Source: Gemmatimonadaceae bacterium (GTDB lineage: Bacteria > Gemmatimonadota > Gemmatimonadetes > Gemmatimonadales > Gemmatimonadaceae). Taken from it: 13,153 nt of DNA. The position numbers and the translations under genes were made by a program. This document shows, piece by piece, positions 5,658-12,431 of this stretch; positions within the stretch are counted from its first letter, which is position 1; each line of letters begins with the position of its first letter. The stretch is from positions 1 through 13,153 of the forward strand of contig JANYKY010000059.1 of the NCBI GenBank assembly GCA_025357975.1. Reading direction: 5' to 3'. Below the pieces are notes generated by a model. That model worked only from the letters and a program-made list of their open reading frames with translations, did no database searches and was not told where the DNA came from.

Positions 5658-8600
5658 ATGAGAAATCGCCCCCACCTGCTTGCTCTCAGCATCGTCATCG
5701 CCGCCTGCAGCTCGGCGCCGGTCGCAACAACGCCGAACCCAGTACCTTCAACTGGTGCGAGCGAGCTGGTAGTCCTGAGCACGACCGATGTCCATGGCCG
5801 CGTTCGCGCCTGGGATTACTACGCGGATTCGGCGGAGTCGGCGCGGGGCCTGACGCGAGCGGCGACGATCGTCGACTCGGTCAGGAGAGCCGATCCGGGG
5901 CGGGTTCTGCTCATCGACGCGGGGGATCTTCTTCAGGGAAACCCGTTCGCTTACATCGCGATGAAGGACTTCGGATCGCGAGCCAATCCGATCATCGCCG
6001 CGATGAACTCAATGCGGTATGACGCTGCCGCAATTGGAAACCACGAGTACAACTACGGTGTTCCTTACCTCGAGCGTGCAGCGTCACAAGCACACTTTCC
6101 GATGCTTTCAGCGAATACGTACAAGGTGGACGGAAGTCATGCCTTCAAGTCATGGGTGATTGTCGAGCGCGCGGGAGCAAGGATCGGAATAATTGGCGCC
6201 ACAACACCGGGCGTGATGGTCTGGGACGCGGAGCACGTGAAAGGGCGCCTGAAACTGGGCGACATAGTTCCGGCGGTGCGCACCGCGGCCGATGAAGTTC
6301 GGGCCGCTGGCGCGAGCATTGTCATCGTCACTGTGCATTCAGGGCTTAACGAGCCATCGAGCTACGACACGGTAACCACCGGGCTTCCAAGCGAAAATGT
6401 CGCGGCGCGGCTTGCGCGAGAGGTGCCTGGGATAGACCTGATCATTTACGGCCATTCGCACAAGGAACAAAAAGACCTTCATATCGGCTCGACTCTACTC
6501 GTGCAGCCGAAAAACTGGGCGACCAGTGTTGGTGTGGCTCACTTGTCACTGGCAAGGAATAAAGGTGCATGGAGAGTCGCGTCCTCGCGCGGAGAAACCA
6601 TTCAGGCCGCTCGCCATCCGGAAGAAGCCGGCGTTCTCACAGTGACGGATGCGACGCACAAAGCAACGCTCGCCTATGCGAACAACATCATCGGCTCGAC
6701 GCGAGTTGCGTGGCGCGGCGACTCGGCACGCCTGAAAGACACACCACTCATCGACTTCATTCTCGAAGTGGAGCGCAAGGCAACCGGGGCAGATCTCGCC
6801 TCGACGGCCGCATTCACGCTCGACGCAGCACTGCCAGCAGGGAATGTCACTGTTGCGAAAATTGCGCAGCTCTATCCATACGACAATACACTTCGGGCCG
6901 TTCGCATTAACGGCAAACAGCTGCGCGAATATCTCGATTTCAGCAGTCGCTTTTATACTGGCCGCATGCAGGGGTCGGCGCCTGCCACCAATCCTGAAAT
7001 TCCCGGATACAACTTCGACATCGTGTCCGGCGTGGACTACACTCTTGATCTCAACAGGCCCTTCGGAGCACGCGTAACATCCCTGACATTCAAGGGTCGC
7101 CCCGTGCAGGACGCCGATACATTCACGATGGCCATAAATAACTACCGGCAGACGGGTGGGGGTGGTTACTCGATGCTCCAGGGTGCACCGGTAGTGTACG
7201 ACAAGCAACAGGAAATCAGGCAGCTGCTGATAGATGAAGTACAGAGGCGTAAGGAACTCACAGCGGCGGACTACTTCACCCGGAACTGGAGCCTGATTTA
7301 CCCCGGCAGATCGTCCAGCGTCGCCCCGATGACCGGTGCGCGCATCAGGCTCATCGCGACGAACGATTTCCACGGAGCACTCGAGTCGAGGTCCGATGTG
7401 AACGGCGTGATGCGCGGCGGAGCGGCGTATGTTGCGGCGGTTGTCGAGAGGGCGAGAGCCGAATGCACTGTGCCATGTCAATCGATTTTGCTCGACGCCG
7501 GGGACCTGTTTCAGGGCACACCTCTTTCGAATCTCGCATTTGGGCGCCCTGTGATCGAATACTACAACCGGATGGGATACGCAGCGTCTGCCCTCGGCAA
7601 TCACGAATTCGATTGGGGCACCGACACGCTGCGGGCGCGGATGCGCGACGCGAATTTCGCGATCATGGGAGCCAACGTAAAGTTCAAGGATGGCAGTGAC
7701 GTACCGTGGATTCGCGACGACACGATTGTTACGCGAGGCAATACCAAAGTCGGAATCATTGGCATCACTACGCCCGAAACCGCCACGTCCACGTTACCGG
7801 CAAACGTCAAGGCGTTCAGGTTCGACGATCCAGCAGCTGTAATTGATCAACACGCGAAAAGCCTTCGCGCCCGCGGTGCAAGCGTGATCGTAGTGATCAC
7901 TCACGAAGGCGGATTCTGCAACATCAAGGATGGGGTAGAGACCTGCACCGGTGAGGTCTTCGACGTCGCGGCGAAGGTGACCGAAAAGATCGACGCGATC
8001 ATCAGCGGACACACTCACAGTCTGGTCAACACGCATGTGAACGGGATTCCGATCGTCCAGGCAAGATCGAGCGGGCAGGCGGTCGATATCGTAGACATTC
8101 CGCTCGGCGACGACGGAAAGCCTTCTGGACCTGCGGTCTCGGACGTGCGATCCGTTACGACATCGTCGCTTACGGCGTTTGCACCTGTGGATTCTATCGT
8201 CAATCGCGCGTCTCAACGCGTTGCCTCGATTGTCAATCGCAGAGTATCTACTGTCGCCGTCGCGCTCACTAGAGAGGGCAGTCAGTACCCGCTTGGCAAT
8301 CTCATTGCGGACGCGCAGCGATGGGCCGGTAAGGGCGACATTGCGATCATGAATAACCGCGGCATTCGCGCCAATCTGCGCGCGGGCGAGATCACCTACG
8401 GAACGCTGTTCGAGATCCAGCCGTTCGCAAATACGCTCTACCGCGTGAGGATGACGGGCGCACAGGTTCGTGAATATCTCGAGAAGCTGGTTGGAATGGA
8501 CGAGCTCCAGGTTCACGTCAGCGGTGTGGCGATCGGGTACAATCCGGACTTGCCTCGCGGTCACCGGATTACGTCGCTTCGACTTCTCGCGGGGCGTACT

Positions 8601-8795
8601 CTCAATGACAACGCCTTTTACAATGTTGTCACGAACAATTTCATGGCGACGGGCGGGAGTAACATGGGGCCGCCCACTGGCTCGCACCTTACACCGCTCA
8701 ACGTCGTCGATCTCGATGCGGTGATTAATTACATCAAGACCCTTAGATCTCCGTTAACGCCGCCATCCGAGAACCGCATCTTCATAGCGCAATAG
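5658..8795 (+). CDS. Two-domain lipoprotein nucleotidase (CpdB-like + 5'-nucleotidase, YfkN-like layout)
   Basis: Secreted phosphoesterase of 1045 residues with two complete metallophosphatase/5'-nucleotidase units. A lipoprotein signal ends in IAAC (C17). Unit 1 (about 36-550) has metal-binding motifs TTDVHG (D44, H46), DAGDLLQG (D90), GNHE (N128-H129), H227 and GHSH (266-268); its C-terminal part has YPYDNTL and NNYRQTGGGG, the pattern of 2',3'-cyclic phosphodiesterase/3'-nucleotidases such as CpdB. Unit 2 (about 560-1045) has TNDFHG (D570, H572), DAGDLFQG (D616), GNHEFDWG, H749 and GHTH (785-787), with NNRGIR and QPFANTL as in classical 5'-nucleotidases. The same order occurs in Bacillus YfkN, which is wall-anchored. 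All metal ligands look intact. The ATG at 5658 has no clear ribosome site but gives an ideal signal peptide. It starts the purine salvage cluster. Confidence 0.93.
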   Translation: MRNRPHLLALSIVIAACSSAPVATTPNPVPSTGASELVVLSTTDVHGRVRAWDYYADSAESARGLTRAATIVDSVRRADPGRVLLIDAGDLLQGNPFAYIAMKDFGSRANPIIAAMNSMRYDAAAIGNHEYNYGVPYLERAASQAHFPMLSANTYKVDGSHAFKSWVIVERAGARIGIIGATTPGVMVWDAEHVKGRLKLGDIVPAVRTAADEVRAAGASIVIVTVHSGLNEPSSYDTVTTGLPSENVAARLAREVPGIDLIIYGHSHKEQKDLHIGSTLLVQPKNWATSVGVAHLSLARNKGAWRVASSRGETIQAARHPEEAGVLTVTDATHKATLAYANNIIGSTRVAWRGDSARLKDTPLIDFILEVERKATGADLASTAAFTLDAALPAGNVTVAKIAQLYPYDNTLRAVRINGKQLREYLDFSSRFYTGRMQGSAPATNPEIPGYNFDIVSGVDYTLDLNRPFGARVTSLTFKGRPVQDADTFTMAINNYRQTGGGGYSMLQGAPVVYDKQQEIRQLLIDEVQRRKELTAADYFTRNWSLIYPGRSSSVAPMTGARIRLIATNDFHGALESRSDVNGVMRGGAAYVAAVVERARAECTVPCQSILLDAGDLFQGTPLSNLAFGRPVIEYYNRMGYAASALGNHEFDWGTDTLRARMRDANFAIMGANVKFKDGSDVPWIRDDTIVTRGNTKVGIIGITTPETATSTLPANVKAFRFDDPAAVIDQHAKSLRARGASVIVVITHEGGFCNIKDGVETCTGEVFDVAAKVTEKIDAIISGHTHSLVNTHVNGIPIVQARSSGQAVDIVDIPLGDDGKPSGPAVSDVRSVTTSSLTAFAPVDSIVNRASQRVASIVNRRVSTVAVALTREGSQYPLGNLIADAQRWAGKGDIAIMNNRGIRANLRAGEITYGTLFEIQPFANTLYRVRMTGAQVREYLEKLVGMDELQVHVSGVAIGYNPDLPRGHRITSLRLLAGRTLNDNAFYNVVTNNFMATGGSNMGPPTGSHLTPLNVVDLDAVINYIKTLRSPLTPPSENRIFIAQ

Positions 8796-8802
8796 AAAAT
8801 GT

Positions 8803-8837
8803 GGGGCAAAGACGTGAGTGTGCTTCATCTTTGCCCC
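8803..8837. repeat. 10-bp perfect inverted repeat between nucleotidase and adenosine deaminase
   Basis: GGGGCAAAGA and TCTTTGCCCC pair perfectly around a 15-base loop, starting 7 bases after the nucleotidase stop and ending 20 bases before the adenosine deaminase ATG. Only CTAATT follows, so this is a poor intrinsic terminator. It may be a partial terminator, an mRNA processing or stabilising hairpin, or a leader structure for the deaminase gene. Its place supports the ATG at 8858 over a GTG at 8801, which would translate through the stem. Confidence 0.55.
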
Positions 8838-8857
8838 CTAATTCGATATCATCGTTG

Positions 8858-9895
8858 ATGCTGACATCCGAACAACTGAGACTTCTGCCAAAGGCGGAGC
8901 TGCATTGTCACCTCGACGGGTCGGTGCGGCCCGATACATTGCTCGATCTTGGCAGGGAATACAAAGTTGCGATGCCGCGAGACTCGGCCGACGCACTTCG
9001 CGAGTATATGCTGGTGAGCGACGCGAGGTCGCTCGAAGATTATCTGAAGCGCTTCGAAGTTACGGTCGCTGTCATGCAGACCGCGGAAGCGATTGAGCGG
9101 ATTGCCTACGAGCTCGGCGAGGACGCCGCCAACGACGGCGTTCGTTATATAGAAGTACGAAATGCTCCAATCCTGAACAGTCGTGGTGCCCTCGACCTGG
9201 GCGAAGCACTTGAAGCGCAGATTCGCGGACTTGCCCACGCAGAGCGCGACTACGGGATCATTGCCCGGTCGATTGTCTGCTCTCTCAGGCAGCTTCCGCC
9301 AGAAACATCTCTCGAGCTGTCGAAGCTCGCGGTGGCGTACAAGGGCAAGGGAGTAGTCGCATTTGATCTCGCGGGAGGCGAGGCCGGATATCCTGCCTCG
9401 GATCACGCGGAGGCCTTTGCCTATGCGCGCAAATACAATCTTGCGTGCACTTGCCATGCGGGCGAAGGAGACGGCGCCCGCTCAGTCCGCGATGCAGTTC
9501 ACGCGTGCGGAGCCAACAGGCTTGGTCACGCGACGCGATTGATCGAGGATCCAGAGCTCACGCAATACGTAAACGACCGCCGAATCGGGTTGGAGATCTG
9601 CCTTACCTCGAACGTGCAGACCCACGCGGCCAAGTCGTACCAGTCACATCCATTGCGCCGATATTTCGATGCCGGCATGAACGTGTCCCTCAATACCGAC
9701 AACCGGCTGATGAGCGGAACGACCCTGACAGACGAATACGTCCACGCAGCGAAACAGCTTGACTTCACTTTCGACGAGCTTTGCACTCTCGCGCTGAATG
9801 GATTCGAGAGCGCGTTCCTGCCGTGGGAAGAGCGAGTGAAGCTTCTCAAAGAGGTCTCTGGCGAGATGGAAACGCTGAGGGAGCAAGCGGCGTGA
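8858..9895 (+). CDS. add: Adenosine deaminase
   Basis: Cytosolic zinc enzyme of 345 residues that hydrolyses adenosine (and deoxyadenosine) to inosine and ammonia. Seen: ELHCHLDGS near the start with zinc ligands H16 and H18, CHAGEGDG with the metal histidine and catalytic glutamate, RLGHATRL with the catalytic histidine, LTSNVQTHA, and LNTDNRLMSGT with the zinc-binding aspartate. TDNR in place of TDDP is common in bacterial members. Length is normal for the family. I chose the ATG at 8858 because MLTSEQLRLLPKAELHCHLDGS matches family N-termini; the GTG at 8801 would add 19 unlikely residues through a hairpin. There is no obvious Shine-Dalgarno. Its stop overlaps the start of the phosphorylase gene, so the two are almost certainly co-transcribed and supply inosine to it. 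Confidence 0.94.
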   Translation: MLTSEQLRLLPKAELHCHLDGSVRPDTLLDLGREYKVAMPRDSADALREYMLVSDARSLEDYLKRFEVTVAVMQTAEAIERIAYELGEDAANDGVRYIEVRNAPILNSRGALDLGEALEAQIRGLAHAERDYGIIARSIVCSLRQLPPETSLELSKLAVAYKGKGVVAFDLAGGEAGYPASDHAEAFAYARKYNLACTCHAGEGDGARSVRDAVHACGANRLGHATRLIEDPELTQYVNDRRIGLEICLTSNVQTHAAKSYQSHPLRRYFDAGMNVSLNTDNRLMSGTTLTDEYVHAAKQLDFTFDELCTLALNGFESAFLPWEERVKLLKEVSGEMETLREQAA

Positions 9896-10728
9896 CCAGC
9901 CCTTTTGGCCGTACGGCCGCGGAGCAGGCCGCAAAACAGATCAGGGAGAAATCCGGCGTAGAAGTTCCGGAAATCGGCATCGTGCTCGGGTCGGGGCTCG
10001 GCGGACTCGCATCAGACATCGAGGACGCGGTCACGATTCCGTTCGCGGAGATTCCTGGTTTTCCGTCAGCGACCGTCATGGGCCACGCGGGCTCGGTAGT
10101 CTGCGGACTTATTGCGGGAAAAAGGGTTGTCGCATTGGCTGGTCGCTTTCACATGTACGAGGGTCATTCTCCGCAGCTTGCTGCGTTTCCGGTACGCGTG
10201 ATGTACGCACTCGGAGCGAGAACTTATTTCGCGTCTAACGCAGCTGGTGGAATCCGCCGCGATCTCGAGGCGGGCGATCTGATGATGATCGAAGACCACC
10301 TGAATCTCACAGGCGTAAATCCACTGACCGGGCCGGTCGAAGATACGGACGAGCGCTTTCCTGACATGACCGCACCATACGATGAAGACCTTCGGGCATT
10401 GATGAAGTCGTGCGCTGGACGCCTTGGACTTTCGGTCAAAAGTGGAGTTTACGCGTGGCTGCCCGGACCATCGTTCGAGACAAAGGCGGAGGTCAGGATG
10501 CTGGAGCGGCTCGGCGCCGACGCTGTTGGGATGTCAACGGTCCCGGAAGTCATTGTCGCACGCGCCATGGGAATGTGTGTGGCTGGGATCAGCTGTATTG
10601 CGAACGCGGCATCGGGAGTCGGCGGGTCACCTGTGCTTCACGCCGATGTTCTCGACGTCACGGCGCGAGCGGCGGCCGGGTTTCAGTCTCTCGTTCGAGA
10701 GTTCATCGCCGCACTTCCGGCAAAGTGA
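9892..10728 (+). CDS. Purine nucleoside phosphorylase (trimeric type)
   Basis: Enzyme of 278 residues that splits inosine or guanosine with phosphate into hypoxanthine or guanine and ribose-1-phosphate. Seen: the phosphate-binding GIVLGSGLGG (S34), GRFHMYEGH, ASNAAGGI, GPSFETKAEVRML, the base-binding region MSTVPEVIVA, and CIANAASG with the purine-binding asparagine. This set marks the trimeric class (PunA/DeoD-II, mammalian-like), which prefers 6-oxopurines and does not use adenosine, so the deaminase just upstream would be needed for adenosine salvage. The GTG at 9892 overlaps the deaminase stop as GTGA and follows a good ribosome site, GAGGGAG, by 8 bases. An in-frame ATG at 9781 would extend the protein into the deaminase gene and is rejected. 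The last 46 bases overlap thiD on the other strand. Confidence 0.95.
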   Translation: MTSPFGRTAAEQAAKQIREKSGVEVPEIGIVLGSGLGGLASDIEDAVTIPFAEIPGFPSATVMGHAGSVVCGLIAGKRVVALAGRFHMYEGHSPQLAAFPVRVMYALGARTYFASNAAGGIRRDLEAGDLMMIEDHLNLTGVNPLTGPVEDTDERFPDMTAPYDEDLRALMKSCAGRLGLSVKSGVYAWLPGPSFETKAEVRMLERLGADAVGMSTVPEVIVARAMGMCVAGISCIANAASGVGGSPVLHADVLDVTARAAAGFQSLVREFIAALPAK

Positions 10729-11498
10729 TTTAGCGGGCCGTTTCCGCTGCCCAAGTGGGGTGCGGAAGCAATCGCTTCCTGAACAAAATCGATTGCAATT
10801 GAGACTGCCTCGCGAAGCGGTGTTTCCTTCGCGAGCAGCGCGGTAACCGAGGCTGAGAGAGTACACCCGGTTCCGTGCGTACTCGTTGTTTCGATGCGCG
10901 CGTGCCGAAAGAAAGTAAAGGCTCCATCGTAGAGACAATCGACGATTTGCGATTTGTCTTCACCGGCAAAATGTCCGCCCTTGATCAGCACCGCCTTCGC
11001 TCCACTGGATGCTATCAATTGCGCCGCGCGCTCCATATCGTCTTCGTGATGAATCTCAATGCCGCTCAGGACAGTTGCCTCGCCCGCATTCGGCGTAACC
11101 AGCAGGGCAAGCGGGAGGAGGAGGGTGCGAATTGCGTTCACAGCATCGTCTTCGATCAGCACGTCACCAGACGTTGCGACCATCACAGGGTCGAGAACGT
11201 AATTGCTCAACCGATAACGGTCGATCGCGTGGGCGACGGTTTGTATGACGGACCTGGTTGCAAGCATTCCGGTCTTGAATGCAGCCGGCGGAAGGTCACT
11301 TGCTACGGCTTCGACCTGCGACTTCACGAGCTCCGCGCGAACCGCCTCCCACTCGATGACACCGAGCGTGTTCTGCGCCGTTATGGCTGTCACCACTGAC
11401 GTTCCGAAGACACCGAACTGATGAAATGTCTTCAAGTCCGCCTGGATTCCGGCGCCGCCCCCGGAGTCGGAGCCCGCTATTGTCAGGGCAATTTTCAC
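10683..11498 (-). CDS. thiD: Hydroxymethylpyrimidine/phosphomethylpyrimidine kinase
   Basis: Thiamine-pathway kinase of 271 residues that phosphorylates HMP and then HMP-phosphate to the pyrophosphate used for thiamine-phosphate synthesis. Seen: the N-terminal IAGSDSGGGAGIQADLKTF, TAITAQNT, DPVMVATSG, VTPNAGEA, IKGGHF and the anion-hole motif STHGTGCTLSA with C212, matching the ribokinase-like ThiD family. The usual family end (GPLNHF) is at residues 254-259; the last 12 residues are an extension encoded opposite the phosphorylase C-terminus. The start is a GTG at 11496-11498, fixed by KIALTIAGSDS right after it. There is no Shine-Dalgarno, and an 11-bp hairpin ends 6 bases before the start. 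No other thiamine gene is in the window. Confidence 0.95.
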   Translation of the reverse strand: MKIALTIAGSDSGGGAGIQADLKTFHQFGVFGTSVVTAITAQNTLGVIEWEAVRAELVKSQVEAVASDLPPAAFKTGMLATRSVIQTVAHAIDRYRLSNYVLDPVMVATSGDVLIEDDAVNAIRTLLLPLALLVTPNAGEATVLSGIEIHHEDDMERAAQLIASSGAKAVLIKGGHFAGEDKSQIVDCLYDGAFTFFRHARIETTSTHGTGCTLSASVTALLAKETPLREAVSIAIDFVQEAIASAPHLGSGNGPLNHFAGSAAMNSRTRD

Positions 11499-11504
11499 AT
11501 GCGA

Positions 11505-11536
11505 AAGATGCGCCGCGAAAACTCACGGCGCATCTT
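11505..11536. repeat. 11-bp perfect inverted repeat between M48 protease and thiD
   Basis: AAGATGCGCCG and CGGCGCATCTT pair perfectly around a 10-base loop. On the minus strand it follows the M48 stop codon by about 27 bases, and the stem ends 6 bases before the thiD GTG. The stem's 3' arm ends in TCTTT, so it may be a short-tailed terminator for the protease gene. Because it occupies the place where a thiD ribosome site would be, it may instead control thiD translation. It does not resemble a TPP riboswitch. Confidence 0.55.
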
Positions 11537-11549
11537 CACACTCCCGGGA

Positions 11550-11578
11550 CCGCCCATCCGCTCTTACTTCCTGGGCGG
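11550..11578. repeat. 7-bp inverted repeat across the M48 stop codon
   Basis: CCGCCCA and TGGGCGG pair around a 15-base loop that contains the M48 protease stop codon (11564-11566). It lies next to the 11-bp repeat at 11505-11536. The two may act together in ending transcription. No T-run follows, and a stem inside coding sequence may be fortuitous. Confidence 0.25.
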
Positions 11579-12355
11579 CGGAAGCGATCGCACTCGGGCA
11601 ACGAAGCTCGTGTAGTTCGACGAGTTGGTTTGTAGCCCACGAAGCTGGCTTGCGGGGTACGAGGCGATCTGCGCTCTCACCGCCGCGATACGATCCTCTT
11701 CCAGTGGGTGAGTTGCAAACCAGCCCTCCACTGCTGAGGGTTGACTTCTCCGCTCCTGAAGAAGCTTCTCAAACATGCTGGGCATTCCCTGAGGGCTGAT
11801 ACCCGACCGAATCGTGTTGATAACTCCCTGCTGATCGGCTTCCGCTTCGTCCTTTCGGCTGAACCGGGCAAAGACAGCAGTTCCACCAACGTTGATAAGC
11901 GCTCCCGCTGCCTGACTGTTGCAGATGCTCGTCAATACGCAGGCAAGGGTAACTCCGACCTGCGCTCCCTGCTGCTGTTCCATCTGCTTGATGCTATGCC
12001 TGAGCACCACGTGTCCGATCTCGTGGCCAAGCACTCCCGCAAGCTCGTCCATCGAGCTCGTACGCTCGATCAAGCCACGGTTGACATACACGTAGCCACC
12101 GGGAACAGCGAAGGCGTTGACTTCCTTGCTGTCCACCACGTAGAAGTGCCAGTCGAGATCGGCACGGCTCGTGTGACTCGCGATCTGGTCGCCGAGCAGG
12201 TTTACGTAGCGATTCACTTCAGGATCGCTGACGATGGGCAGCTGCGCGTTGATCTGCTGCGAATAGTCCTGCCCCATCTGCACTTCCTGCTGCTGAGAAA
12301 TTCCACAAGCGGACAGTGATGCCGCCAGCGCCAATGGAGCAAAAATCCGTTTCAT
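11564..12355 (-). CDS. M48-family metalloprotease lipoprotein (BepA/LoiP-like)
   Basis: Zinc endopeptidase of 263 residues, probably outer-membrane-attached on the periplasmic side and acting in envelope protein quality control. Seen: a signal peptide MKRIFAPLALAA ending in the lipobox SLSAC (C17), AFAVPGGYVYVNRGLI (81-96), the zinc motif HEIGHVVLRH (H111, E112, H115), SRKDEAEAD with the third ligand E170, and WFATHPLEEDRI with H216 of the conserved THP motif. It has no TPR domain, so it is closer in layout to LoiP/YggG than to full BepA. The ATG at 12353-12355 gives the best signal peptide; an upstream in-frame start at 12391 would put 12 extra residues before it. The gene is divergent from the methyltransferase gene across 76 bases, where I see no convincing promoter. 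Confidence 0.94.
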   Translation of the reverse strand: MKRIFAPLALAASLSACGISQQQEVQMGQDYSQQINAQLPIVSDPEVNRYVNLLGDQIASHTSRADLDWHFYVVDSKEVNAFAVPGGYVYVNRGLIERTSSMDELAGVLGHEIGHVVLRHSIKQMEQQQGAQVGVTLACVLTSICNSQAAGALINVGGTAVFARFSRKDEAEADQQGVINTIRSGISPQGMPSMFEKLLQERRSQPSAVEGWFATHPLEEDRIAAVRAQIASYPASQLRGLQTNSSNYTSFVARVRSLPPPRK

Positions 12356-12431
12356 AATTGAGTTCTCGCGGTAGATTGCACGCGGTAACAAAAGGCAATT
12401 CCCATTCCCAACCGGCTAACTCCATGTCTGC

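Noticed and set aside
6546..7604. Open frame of about 350 codons on the minus strand opposite the nucleotidase gene, and another at 7794-8687
   Set aside because: Both lie wholly inside a gene with clear motifs. Their translations are rich in Arg, Cys and His without any recognisable domain, as expected for antisense shadows in GC-rich coding DNA.
8801..8857. Longer adenosine deaminase start at GTG 8801
   Set aside because: The added 19 residues do not resemble family N-termini and would be encoded by the hairpin at 8803-8837.
9781..9891. Longer phosphorylase start at ATG 9781
   Set aside because: It would add 37 residues overlapping the deaminase gene. The GTG at 9892 has a good ribosome site and gives normal family length.
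11499..11563. TPP riboswitch before thiD
   Set aside because: The gap is only 65 bases and lacks the conserved TPP elements; only simple hairpins are visible.
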